Source of the DNA: Metallyticus violacea
Lineage: Eukaryota > Arthropoda > Insecta > Mantodea > Metallyticidae
Length of the DNA: 64,000 bases
Direction of reading: 5' to 3'
Assembly (NCBI GenBank): GCA_030762175.1
Contig: CM060843.1
Span: 27,413,501 to 27,477,500, forward strand
Positions 32,970 through 43,985 of this stretch are shown here, piece after piece. Positions within the stretch are counted from its first letter, which is position 1; every line of letters begins with the position of its first letter. The position numbers and the translations under genes were made by a program. The notes beneath the pieces were generated by a model. That model ran no database searches and had not been told where the DNA came from. It worked only from the letters and a program-made list of their open reading frames with translations.

Positions 32970-34540
32970 ACTAGGTTTTTACCCTTTCTCAGAGTGTGAA
33001 GTTGTATAACTAATAATGAAATTTTTGGATTTTTTCACTTTTATTTCACACATATCATTCCAAATCATTTTTTCCGCATTGTCAATCATTGAATAATTTT
33101 TCCACTAGCTTCCGCTAGTGCTTTTACATAAAATATTTCTTCAGTATTTATCTCTTTAACTTGAAATAAGATTCTATTTTTCTTTTATAATCTAATTATC
33201 GTACTCCAGTGTGATGGAATATAGAAGGGGTCACTTTTCAAGATCCTTTTATTCATTTTTTCAATCAAATAGTGCATGTGATTTCCTTCATTCTGTTATG
33301 ACCTACTATGTCACTTTAGAATACAGTATACTTCTTCAACTTGTCATTTTTCAGTGATAAAAACTGATATACACAACTCCCCATCTCATTAACACCCCTC
33401 GTTCCAACTTTTCATACCAGATATAGTAAACGTCTTTATCAATCTATTGTAATCTGTGAAGTTATAGCAACACAGCTTTCTTTTATAATTAAATCGTGTG
33501 TTATCCACACGTGGTGTAAGAAGTGCTGATTGTAGATCAAAAGCATCTACACTGATATCTTTTACATCACGTGCCCTTGTACATTTGCATTATTGTTAAG
33601 TCTTGAGAGAATCTTTTCACTTAAATGTTTCTGATATTTGTAAGCTTCACACAAAGAGCATTAGTCTTTTTGGTACAAAAAAGTATATATGTTTTCATTA
33701 GAAAGTCTTTCCTACTTGCACATATTTCTTCTTGTACAATCTATAAATTGTTCCTATATTATGTATTTTCCAGAACTGTTGCTTATACAGGAATGTAAGT
33801 CTACACATGGAAATGTTCAATGGATGGAATACCATTTTCAATTCTTCCTCAAGCGTTCTGTAATTACTATGGTGACCTCTACGAAGATTTTGAACAACGG
33901 CATGCTCATTTATTTTCTGCTGAGTAGTAATAAGAACCCTGCAAATTATATTTAATGTAGACGTAACACATTTCTTACAAACATATATTGATTCTTCATC
34001 AATCTGAATACAATACGAAAAATTAAAATATCGTTTTGCTTCATTTGCACAATACTTAAGCTGAAATGAAACCATAACCTGTCTATCTGTTCACATCCTC
34101 TAATGCCCTGTACGCTGACAGAAGTTTTTCTTGTTCAGCAGTACTCAATTTCGGAGTGCATGGAGGCGACACTATTCTCCACATGATTGTTTCAGAGAAC
34201 GAGCATCTTTCTCACTAATATTACTTCCACCGAGATATTTGTTTGTTTTTCGAATGTTCTTTGCTCGTTTTGATGTATATACATCTGTATCTTTTTCTTG
34301 ATTTCAAAGGTGGTGGATATGTATTAGTAATTTCAATTGAAATACATTTTGTTATTCTAATTAAAAGTTATTTTCTGCAACTACTACATTTTCAGAAAAT
34401 CTACTATCTTCACTTGGAATATAGTCAACATCTGCAATGCTATCATGTGATATTGATACTTCAAAGTTGGCATTTTTGGAATTGCTGGAGGAGAATGATT
34501 GGTGCCATACCTTGATGTTCCAGCAATGCTGTTATTAGAC
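32970..34540 (-). pseudogene. frameshifted relic of a DUF7869-like (tentative name) protein
   Basis: Minus-strand segments lie in collinear order though in different frames. They are: an acidic N terminus (DSIADVDYIPSEDSRFSEN, 34440-34385); a basic linker (RAKNIRKTNKYLGG, about 34270-34225); SPPCTPKLSTAEQEKL with a Cys-containing segment (about 34170-34120); YVCKKCVTSTLNI and RRGHHSNYRTLEEELK (33970-33840); CSLCEAYKYQKHLSEKI (33665-33610); NEMGSCVYQFLS (about 33395-33355); and F-stop-SDIVGHNRM (about 33335-33295) where an RNase H-like SDNxGGQNRN word is expected. The last is a C-terminal ALAEASGK...MCEIKV...TTSHSEK block to 32975. The family name is from memory and uncertain. Members occur in insects as multicopy genes, so a mobile origin is plausible. 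At least five frame changes and several stops. Confidence 0.6.
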
Positions 34541-34606
34541 GAAACTTCACATGTATTGAATAACTAAAAATAATAAATATGCCATTATTACCAATGTGAT
34601 AGTATT

Positions 34607-34607
<1 letters not shown>

Positions 34608-34653
<46 letters not shown>
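34608..34653. repeat. (AAT)n microsatellite
   Basis: Fifteen units directly upstream of the DUF7869-like relic. Its poly-leucine minus frame is an artefact. Confidence 0.97.
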
Positions 34654-34655
<2 letters not shown>

Positions 34656-34689
34656 AATCATTTACTCGTAATATAGTTAGGACATGTAA

Positions 34690-34905
34690 AAAATAGGAGT
34701 GTTTATAGACTAACGTTAGGGAGACAGCAAGGTAACAGACCATTGGGAAGACCAAGACATAGATGGAGGGTAATATTAATAGGGAATTGGGGAAGGTCGA
34801 TTTTATTTGCTAAAGGATTGGGTGAATTTGCGCAGGAGAACGATAATTTGAATGGTTTTGTAAGAGTGGCAATGAAACCGTGGCTTTGTTGTTTTTCTTA
34901 ACACA
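34690..34905 (+). pseudogene. LINE ORF2 C-terminal fragment (GRPRxRW type)
   Basis: GNRPLGRPRHRW at about 34728-34765 is the hallmark near the end of many insect endonuclease-reverse transcriptase ORFs. LGEFAQENDNLNGFVRVAMK at 34822-34880 corresponds to the usual W-x-x-x-AQDRDRWRxFVxAAM tail and stays in the same frame up to TAA near 34900. Only this last 60-70 codons remain. Confidence 0.7.
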
Positions 34906-36595
34906 GACAATAACTAGGCCTATATCTTGCAGATTTATATAGATTGGACTTACCAATGGAAACTTTTTCATGAGATATCTCTTTGATAATAAACTATTTA
35001 TTCATGTGTGATTTCATTTTGTATTTGACTGCTTTTAATTCTGTGAAAATGAGTTTGTTACCTATATTAGTTTCTACAGGCCTAGTAATCTGTAGAAATA
35101 CAAATAAAAATAATGCTGAAATAGTCATTGTATACTTGATATTTTAAATATACATACAGATTTAGTAATTAGGTTTAGTTGTTTTAAAAATACTTTTGAG
35201 AGTATAGTAAGACTTTAAATTAAGTGTTTAGGGCATATCTATTAGCAATATTTACAATCACTACCTTTCCACGAGAAAATTAAATAACTTTGAGACATTT
35301 CATATTCAACACAATCCATGTTTCCATGTCATTTCAGTGTATACTGAGATCGATTTAGATACGCAAGGATCCAGAAAAAATAACTCAAGTTTTATGTTGG
35401 TTCACTTGGATTTACATTGTTTACGTTGGGTTATGTCGTTTGGTAAAGCATTTGCGTAGTTAATATAGAAATGATAAGAATAGTGCTATTGCATTTATTA
35501 CTGCATCAGTTTCTGGCAGTTTTATTGTTCCTAAAAGAAGCATGAGTATATTCCAAAGAGTATAGTAAAAGTTACTACTCTTTGGCGTATCAATACGATT
35601 TCAAAACCGCAAATGTTTCCATGCCCAAAAATTTCCATGCAATCCTATTTTCTAAGAGGATGGAATCTGAGATCTGAGTTCGTGTTTCCATGTAGTATTC
35701 AATACGGAATGTACATTCTGATTGACTTAATTATGATATAAATGCTATGAATGAATCTCCTCGTGGTGCACTTACTTTCGGATTACTAGATCAATTTCTG
35801 CTCCCATAAATCGCGTAGAGATATATTCCTGACCAGAGCTTCATTGCATGGCTAATTATTCCTTGTTACCTGAACCAATGATGGGATCAATTTCAGCCAT
35901 CTGAGTGCAGTCATTGATATCAATAGCAAACTACATCCATAGTTTCATAAAGCATATAATGAAGCTACAGTACAGGGAGGTTTAGATATTTGTTTTGAAA
36001 ATGAGGTTCTACTGTCTTAAACGTATTTAGTATGTTACTTATACTTCTAATACGTACAGTCAACAGTCTCAGCTATTTTAAATCAACAAAAATTCCATTG
36101 ACAAAACCGACATATTAATAGATATTAGATAACATATATTAACGTCGTTACAGCTAGCAATTTGTCGAGTTTTCAATGTAAGCATCCATGATTTTTTAAA
36201 GATTTTCAAGAAATGTGAAGACTTCAACCCGCCGTCCTAGGCTAATGGAATAATAAATTCCAAACATTGGCCCCATTATTTTACTACATCCCTTGTCATG
36301 AAGGATCGAGCGCAATTTCATTTCAAAAATTGAATTCACAGCCCACATTCAATTCACCTTCCAAGGGCATCCTTGTCGTTGGTTCAGGATTATATTGTTA
36401 GACATGATATCGCCAACTGTTGCTTCTTATACCATCTAAAACAGGAATTAGGTACTTTCAAACTTTGTGTAATGATACCATTCCTAAAACAATACTCTGA
36501 GCATAGCCTCAAACAGATCTTAAATATCTCATTTCGTTTGTCTGAATTTTTGTTTTTATTTATTTATTTATAATATTTTGTGATAGACCCTTCTA
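34906..36595. other. AT-rich intergenic DNA
   Basis: No recognised gene or repeat. Short open frames only. Confidence 0.5.
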
Positions 36596-36599
36596 TACC

Positions 36600-36880
36600 A
36601 GATTTATGAGAGTAGCTTCCTTTATTTTTTCTAAACTAGTTTTGGGAAATGCGTGCATTGTACTCTCCACTTGCTCCGATCCCTTCTTCCATACAGATTG
36701 TAATTATTGAATAATTTTGGTAGTTCATTGGTGTCCATGCTTTCCACGTGATTTCTCCATTTACTTTTGGTATTTTGTGTCAGCTTCAACTATTGTTTCA
36801 TTTTTATCGTTTCTCTGATTATTTCACTCCTATGTCTAATCTTACTGTTACTTCTGGGGCCGTATTTGGGATGCGGTTAT
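36600..36880 (-). pseudogene. LINE ORF2 C-terminal fragment (WRNHVxRM type)
   Basis: The minus strand gives TKSKWRNHVESMDTNELPKL and then YNLYGRRDRSKWR. This corresponds to the R/KWxxHVxRMxxxRLPK...GRRxxxRPRxRW region at the end of insect LINE ORF2. Upstream (36860-36790) RHRSEIIREMIKMK fits the preceding helix. A different family from the 34690 fragment. Confidence 0.62.
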
Positions 36881-38235
36881 TGCTCGGAGGAGGAGGAAAT
36901 TAAGTGATTATTTAATTAATTGTTGACTCCCCCTATTCTTCTGGATTAGGAGTATTGTATCTCAGGGAAATTCTGCAATTTTGTGACTCGTTCAAGTCAG
37001 AGGGAAGGGCAGGATATCAGCAGGCCACACAGAAACACGAAAGTTCTCAGTTGACACTATTTATTCACTGTCGTTATAAGAATATCGGACTGTTCGTATT
37101 GGCTTAAAGATATTTCGAAGATTTCAGTTGACTTCTAGATAATGCTTATCGGTTCATAATTGCCGACCACTTAACTGACTACTGGCTATTCATTTTCTAC
37201 AGACTTCGCGCACTCCGATTCTGATTCTCTATTCTCACCCCCATTGATTCAAACTAGCAACTGACTTACTCTAACTCTCTGATTCCGACCACGACTGATG
37301 ACTGACGACTGACCACACACGACCCATAACTGCTAGCTCCTCATCTTATTCTATACCTTATATAGGACATACGGTTTATTGTATTGTTAGGCTTCTCCCA
37401 CCCGAAATTTAATTTCTCAAATATTACTGAAATCGGTGCTGCCTTATTGGTCATTCCTTGATATCTATTATTACACAGACTCGTTCCTATTCGTTCAATT
37501 TAGGGATATTCCTATTGGCTGAGTTCGCTAGTATTCTAAAATTAATGTTCTCACACTATGGCAATTCCACGAATGGACATTCTGTCATGAATATGTGGAA
37601 ACTTTTCTAATCTGACATCCCTGCACTTTACTTAGATTTACCTACAATGAATTCGCGATAGATCACGTCTCGGCCACAAAAAGAGGCATATTTTTGTTTC
37701 TGAAGTCATGTCAAAAACCTGTTGAGGTGTCCAGATATTACTGTTAAAGGACCATAAAAAAATTATCTCTGCTACAGTTGATAAACCATATTGTCCCCTT
37801 CTGTTTAAAAAAGTGTACCCTTTTCTTATTGGTATAGGCCCCGTTACCTTTGGTATAGTAATTCTTTCTGCGCTAGTTAAAAGTCATATTTCGTGTCTCG
37901 GGCTGGCAAATTGTTTTCCTAAATCCCTACAAAAGAAACAAGTTCGTGACCAGGACCAAAGGTGTCGTCTTCCCTGGTCGAACCTTTTACAATTCCATTG
38001 TCCCTACTGCACAATCCAGACTCTAACGAGCAGTCCAGTATTGTAACCTATACCTTCATAAAAATGCATAATGACTCTCTCTTACTCTAAAGGATTAGCA
38101 CAGGTGTTACTCGGCAGCCACATGATAACAAAACATAAATGAATACAATGCCTTAATACAAGTTACATACCTGCATCAGATCACATTTACATTAATTATT
38201 AACATAGATTATAACCCTATTAATTTAATTAAATG
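36881..38235. other. intergenic DNA, possible LTR-like segment
   Basis: 37020-37450 is less AT-rich, with an ACTGAC/GACTGA-rich patch (37270-37330), a TATA-like CTTATATAGG (37366) and the repeat at 37338-37435. That would suit a solo LTR, but no terminal TG...CA pair or target duplication was found. The 77-codon frame at 37813-38046 is unrecognised. Confidence 0.3.
37338..37435 (+). repeat. interspersed repeat, copy shared with 29757-29857
   Basis: See the partner at 29757. The shared core is TTTATTGTATTGTTAGGCTT and the following CTCCCAC. Confidence 0.6.
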
Positions 38236-38239
38236 TGAC

Positions 38240-38835
38240 CTTTATTTTCGGCTATACTTCTACCAGGTGCCAAGCAAATCTCATCTACGCCACTTCTAGC
38301 CACCATTTAACTGCTTGTCTCCATGTTTAGCTACGAAACGTAAATGTTGCTTCTGTTACAGTGTTGTGCATTCTTAGTTTTACTTCACTTGTCATTTGTT
38401 TAAATTTCTTTTAATTATTACATTTATCTCATTTTATTTCAAGATGTTTTCTGGCGCATCCGCATTCATTACATTGTATATATTACACCCTAAATACATA
38501 AAATTTAATTATAATCTTTAATTTTAAAATTTATCACAGTTTTTATTCTTCTCCATATTTTACCTTGCAACCCCAACTTCATTTTTTCAGCAGATATTTT
38601 TATATTATATACCTTCAGAATTCTATTAAGGCTTGTGATTGTCCTTTGTATGCATATACATTAGCCGTGTAAACTGTGTATATGCATTATATATTTTCCT
38701 CAAATATATATTAAGCAATAAACAGGAAAAGCTACAACCATGATGTAATCCCATGTATACCTCCAAAGGCTGTAAAATTTTATCATCTGCTATTTTAATC
38801 TGTATCACCAGATTTGAAGATCTGCTAATTTATGT
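38240..38835 (-). pseudogene. LINE reverse transcriptase relic, sense (3') segment of an inverted insertion
   Basis: The minus strand reads IQIKIADDKILQPLEVYMG and then GLHHGCSFSCLLLNIYL (38740-38690), the counterpart of the RT motif G-x-RQGCSLSPLLFNIYLEK. Next come NRILKVYNxKISAEKxK-like words (about 38615-38560), the NVNADxPE-like patch (about 38465) and EATFTFRS-stop-TW (about 38355), matching LxYGSETW. The Y-x-D-D box was not found between them. It abuts an opposite-strand fragment of upstream ORF2 sequence at 38850. Confidence 0.68.
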
Positions 38836-38849
38836 GCCTATGTCTAATA

Positions 38850-39480
38850 ATATTTAATAGGAATAGTGATCTTAAAGATATAATAAGTGAAGAAACTCCT
38901 GAAGCAATAAGTAACGAAGAAAATGAAGAAATAATCTACATTTACACTGCTGGAATGTGGAGCTAAAACACTTAGCTCTCATTCCCACGAAGTTCACATG
39001 AACTATAAAAGACAGGCAGCAATTGTCAAAAACAGGCAGAAAAAGGAAATGAAATAATTGTGATGTACATAAATATTTAAAAATATAGTCAAAACTGAAA
39101 AAAATGTTTACAATTAAACTTCATTTCGACAAACAAGTGCTAGGAAATTTGCAAAAAATCAAGGGCTGCTGAAAATAATAATGGCTGCACCAAACTAGTA
39201 ATAAACGATAAAACTGAGATCACTTAACTTGAGCGAACTAAATATGAGACTGGAATCTTTCAAAAATGGTAAAGCAGCAGGTCTGGGGCTATTAAATATG
39301 GAATTATACAAATGTGCTCCAGAAGCATTCTAGAATAGATTGTTAGTTTATGTTGATCAACAATTTGGAAATGGGAGGTTGATAGTAATGGAACTTGTAA
39401 AACAGCTTGTCAATCCACGAACCATCAAAAGGAAAGAATGTTGCCTTATGATATGTTTATGTGGGCGTAAAACTTGTAAA
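38850..39480 (+). pseudogene. LINE reverse transcriptase relic, inverted 5' segment
   Basis: The plus strand reads RNSDLKDIISEETPEAISNE next to the junction. After an AT-rich stretch come LESFKNGKAAGLGLLNMELY (about 39250-39305) and APEAF, matching the E-x-x-xA-x-x-x-(F)KNGKAAGxDGIxxELxK start of the RT domain in the same broad LINE group as the minus segment. QQFGNGRL and ELVKQLVNPRTIKRKE close it. Confidence 0.68.
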
Positions 39481-40035
39481 AACACGAACTAATGATTTTA
39501 GCGCATATGAAGTGAAACACTATAGTGACAATGTATTGCAACATTTTAGTGAAATGATAAAAATATGGAATGATCTTTCATGTTACAGCTGCTTCAATTA
39601 GAGCTGGGGATGCAGTAGCATCCACTTTTTCTCATAAAATCTAATTGAGGAAATTGTCTAACAAAAAATGAATAGACGGGATAAAGTTCAGGTTATTTTC
39701 ATTTAAACATTTTGTTTTTAAATGTATTATATTTTGCCAAGTAAATTTCAAATTGTAATTTTATTCAAAAACATTTCAATGAGTTTAAAATATATGAAAA
39801 AAAACACAAATAGAGGAAAATGCGTTGTCATTCATCATTCAGAAAAGTTTAGTTTTATTATTTAGAATTTTATACAAACTATCAATGAATCAACTAACGC
39901 CCATTTGCTATATGCTGTTGAGAAGATACCAACTTAAAGGTTCTTCATTCATTTCGTAATATTCAGTTCCCCCGGTGCAGAAATTGTCTTTTTCAAAGAT
40001 ACATCTCTATTATCTAAAACTTACATATATTAAAA
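39481..40035. other. AT-rich intergenic DNA
   Basis: Nothing recognised. Confidence 0.5.
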
Positions 40036-40038
40036 GTA

Positions 40039-40190
40039 CATTATTTTAGCACTGGGTAATCAAATAACTCTATTATTTCTGTAAGTATGCCAAATGCATT
40101 CCTCTGCAACAAGCCATAAAAAGCGACTTGTAACGGTGTGGGGCTTTGATCACATTCCCTACCCAATTCCACGAGTGAGCATAACCTAAT
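40039..40190 (-). other. weak candidate terminal exon
   Basis: The minus strand has an acceptor-like CTTCTTTCACATTAG (40199-40185) followed by an open frame with a balanced composition (LCSLVELGRECDQSPTPLQV...FGILTEIIELFDYPVLK) ending at TAA 40041-40043. No family recognised. It could be chance. Confidence 0.2.
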
Positions 40191-40622
40191 GTGAAAGAAG
40201 TTTTTTCTTCTCCTTCTGGAAATGAAGAGCACAGGAAAGAACCGCACTTCTTAAACCCTGCAGTGTTTGTGATACTAAAGACAGTTCCGGAGCACGGAGT
40301 GTTTCTTTTGTTGTGCCCATCAATGTCGGGACGTACTTCACCTCATCAGAGGCCCTTAAAGAAGGTGCAGTCCTGCGCTGGACGCGCCCCGAATACTGTC
40401 GCAATCATGTTCCCAAGCTGCAGCGCGAGGGAACCTGCCTTTGAAGTTGATGTTTTTATATACAACTACCGGAGCTCTTTTTGCCAGCGCTTGCAGCTAA
40501 TTAGGCCAAAATCACGCTATTCGTCCGTCATATCAGACTGTTCCCGAACTAATAAATACAAATCTGCACCTAGAGCATTGTTTCGTGTTTGTGTTATTAT
40601 AGCAGTCTCGGTTTGCGATTAA
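40191..40622 (+). other. 143-codon open frame over a CpG-rich pocket, unrecognised
   Basis: The longest plus-strand frame in the neighbourhood. It is open partly because 40290-40440 is GC-rich with few stops in any frame: a 72-codon frame is open on the minus strand over the same bases. Cys, Ser and Arg are frequent, and there is no domain, signal peptide or convincing Kozak context that I can see. The density of CG dinucleotides contrasts with the surroundings, so promoter or first-exon DNA of a host gene is possible but unsupported. Confidence 0.2.
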
Positions 40623-40975
40623 GAGATAATTATAATTCAAGACTGTGTGATATTATGTCTTATTGCAGGCTGTTGTTCATCAGTATTATTAATTACAATT
40701 AATTGCAATAATGAAATACATGTTACTATAATGTGTTGTAAAGACTACATCAGTAGCTGTATCGAACGTGAGGAAAATTTCAGAGCAGAATTTAAAATAA
40801 ATACTGAAGCACAAATGTTGCTAGTAAATGCTAATTTCATTAAATGAGGTCAGATGTGACTGCAGACGGACGTACTTACAGCTCCTATAACAATGCTAGG
40901 GTTACCTTTGATAAAAATTAGGAGTTCCTTCAATTCTTGACATATATTAAAGATTTTCCCGGTAATACGAGGATA

Positions 40976-42170
40976 GGCCCATAAGTTTCCGGCTTCGCCG
41001 ATAAGGACTATCGCCTTCATAAAACCCTTATCTGGTGTTATGCCATATCTGCTAAGTAAACAATTCCAGCTGTAATTTCCGCTCCGTTGTGTTTACGTGT
41101 TCAGATATAGTTGCATAAAGAAGGCTATGTGTAGAAGATTGTGATATGTTCAAAATGCAGTATCGAGCTATTATTAAGTTCTTCACAAAAGAAGGACCTA
41201 CTCCAAATAAAATTAAACAGTGATTGAACGGTGTGGCGAGGAAACACCCCCCCCCCCTCATATTCTACCGTAAAAGAATTGACCAAACTTTTTCGAATGG
41301 GTCGAGAAAACATTGAAGACGAAGAGCGTGCAGTTCGGCCCTTGGAGATGCTCACTCCTGAAAACATCGCTCTTGTGAAAGGAGAAATTATCGAAGACCG
41401 GCAGCTCAAAGTTACAGAAATAGCAGCAATGTTGCGCCTTTCTAAAACAACAGTCCTTCGAATTATTCATGAACATTTAAACATGAATACGGTTAGTGCA
41501 AAATGAGTGTCTAGACTTCTTTCCTCAGTCCAAAAGCAGCAATGAGTAATCTGTTGTCAGGCATTTTTGGAACTTTGCGGTGGCAACGAGAGAGAAGTTC
41601 TGCAAACCATTGTTACAGGAGAAGAAAATCCCTTGTCCAAAAGAGAATCAATGGAGTGGCGTAAGTCAGGTGAAGCACCTTCTCTAAAGGCCAAGGTCAC
41701 TTAGTCAACCAAGAAGATCAAGGCCACACTCTTTTGGGACTGTGAAGGAATGCTCTTCATTGACTTCAAGGAAGTGGCCTGGATGCGCAGACTACGTGCC
41801 TCCATCAAAGAGAAAAGGGAGGAAAGCTGAGTGGCGGTGTGCGCCTTCTTGACGATAACGCGCCTGTGCACACAACTCTTGTTTCAAAGTAAGCTGTGAA
41901 GAAATGTGGCTTCAAGGAAATCGACCATTCACCCTACAGCCCAGATATAGCTCCCAGTGACTATTTCCTCTTCTTGAAACTCAAGAAGGACCTTCAAGGA
42001 AGGTAATTTAAGTGTGACGAAGAAGGAATGGATGCTTGGAGCAGGGCTTGAAATGTTAATTCAAAAATGTAAGAAGTGTATTGCAATTAAGGGTAACTAT
42101 ATTTAAAACTGAAATATAATTTTTGTCTTTATCATACCTAGAAAATGATTAAGCCGGAAAATTATGGGCG
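40976..42170 (+). mobile_element. mariner element with both inverted repeats and TA duplication
   Basis: Terminal repeats GGCCCATAAGTTTCCGGCTT (40976-40995) and its imperfect complement AAGCCGGAAAATTATGGGCG (42151-42170) differ at two of 20 positions. TA flanks both ends (40974-40975, 42171-42172). At 1195 bp it is near the usual 1.3 kb, so only small internal losses are likely. A second, truncated copy of the same family runs off the window at 63735-64000. Confidence 0.93.
41146..42115 (+). pseudogene. mariner transposase (DD34D), disabled
   Basis: Start MFKMQYRAIIKFFTKEG, stop TGA at 41221. After a one-base shift at the C-run (41246-41258) the HTH segment is open to 41503: YSTVKELTKLFRMGREN, then LKVTEIAAMLRLSKTTVLRI. 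TGA at 41504-41506 stands where Trp of the W-V-P-x-L motif is expected. The first catalytic site reads TGEENP instead of TGDE-T-W. The second (DDNAPVH, GAT 41854-41856) and third (PSDYFLF, GAC 41959-41961) are intact, with 34 residues between, the mariner spacing. TAA at about 41890 lies between them. The end (CIAIKGNYI) is preserved near 42080-42105. Confidence 0.88.
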
Positions 42171-42172
42171 TA

Positions 42173-43314
42173 CACTCGTACGTCCGAATCATAGAAATGA
42201 TTGGGGTTCAATATTCCTCCACAAATCCAGCATGAGAATGTTCACAAGAAAAGTGGCAAGAAATAAATTCATTCGCTTCTTGCAGCAACGAAGAAATGAT
42301 TTTCCTGATTTCCGCCATCCGGATTTCATCAACTCTTCAACTATCGATTTTCATGGGTATTGTCGGTCGGCAATATTAGTCGATTATTGCTGTCGATAGT
42401 CCGGGATAAATATAAGCGCCAAATTAAACTGCCTAAAAAGGCATTTTATTTCAGAAGTGTGTTAGTATAATGAAAGAAAATAAGGGAAAATTTACGTTTG
42501 GTTGGGAAGCGGGAAACTTGTAAGGAGACTTAAAAAATTCGGGTAACCCCAGCAAAATCGGAATATCTGGTAATGCTTAACACGGGTGAATACTCGTCGT
42601 AAAATAAATCGAATATTGTGTGCATGCTATTACTGACCAAATTTGTGCGAATAGAAATGCCATGGAAACTAGTCCCCTAATGCAGCCAGCCACTGGCGCA
42701 ATGTTGAACCGTGGGACTTGCATGCGACTGCGTACCCAGGACAAAATTAATCCTCTGCAGCTAAACTTCTGAAATTCCACCATAAAGATACTAAGAATTA
42801 AAGAACAAATTTAATAAGAACTGCGGAAATTAGTCATAAAGTCAAAGTTAGCTATTTCTCTCTTAATATATGCTGTTTAGCTCCTATTTACAGCACCATA
42901 CTAGAAAATGCGTTTAATTGCAAATAGTCCAAACGTATTTAACTATTAAAAGATACCTTAGAATATTTTCTGAACTTCATTTTGTACAATTATACACGGC
43001 CACTTTTGACAAAATTATTATACCTATAGAAGTACATTTATTACACAATGGTGAAAAAAATTTAAAGTAGTAATGTTTGTGCATGGTTGGAAAATATTGA
43101 AATGTTTATTATATAACATAAGACCTAGAACTTTAGAAGAATAACTTTGTACACGTTGCATTATACATATAATATGATATTTTTGTGCATTTTGACACTT
43201 GTAAACCAAATAAAAAAGTACATAATTAGGATGTGGTGGGGCTATTTAAATACTTTCACCTTAATGGTTTTGTAGAAAGAATGTCATTTAGTTCATTTAC
43301 AAAGCTGAGTTGCT

Positions 43315-43357
<43 letters not shown>

Positions 43358-43750
43358 AATTATGTCTCTATAATTTCTTAAAACATTCAAAATTATTTAA
43401 AGTGTGCGGAAATTGAGAACATCAAAAACGGCAGGGATCTACGATGAATCATATAAGATTTTCATCTACAAATATAATAAACAATTTCTAAATGTTGCAT
43501 TGTCACATCGGTTCGCAGTTCCTACTCATATTTCTTAAAAGCACACTTTGCACTTTCATTCCTAATTTAGTCATCTCCCTTAGCATATTTAGGATCGTGT
43601 TACTTGATGCAGCAGAATCCACAAGGTATAGGAGAATCCTCGCTTTCATTTATGATTATTTATTGTTCTAGGTTTTATATGTTACTAGAACACTTTAACT
43701 TTTTTGGCGAAGACAGATGGCAAGTTGATTTTGTTTCACTTCTAGCTCGT
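42173..43750. other. intergenic DNA with (AAT)n
   Basis: (AAT)n at 43316-43350. The frames at 42145-42399 and 42577-42783 are unrecognised. Confidence 0.45.
43316..43350. repeat. (AAT)n microsatellite
   Basis: Eleven to twelve units. Confidence 0.97.
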
Positions 43751-43759
43751 TTTATTTTA

Positions 43760-43985
43760 TTTATTTTTTGGGGTGATAGGCATTTGAGATTTCCTTCTCT
43801 GAACTCGTAGATGAAGTTGAAGGGTCAGGGCTTATGTCTGATTCTGTGGAAACAGGAGGGGGTTCAGTAGAAGAAGGAAGTAATCTGTGCTCAGGTATTT
43901 TGTTAGGATAGAAGGGATAAATTCCTGTGCATTCCTTAATATTTCTACCACATCTGCGTTTTTTCAATCAAAGTTGAAAATATTA
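43760..43985 (-). pseudogene. pogo/Tigger-like transposase C-terminal relic
   Basis: The minus strand reads RRCGRNIKECTGIYPFYPNKI, where the word TGIYPFNPD-x-(I/F) ends the DDE core of Tigger/Jerky-like transposases. An (E)HRLLPSS segment and then a Pro/Ser/Thr/Glu-rich tail (SDISPDPSTSSTSS) follow, the typical disordered C terminus of these proteins. No catalytic residues or element ends here. Confidence 0.5.

Noticed and set aside
37020..37680. Solo LTR
   Set aside because: Composition and a TATA-like word are suggestive, but no terminal TG...CA pair or flanking duplication was found, so it is kept only as a possibility.
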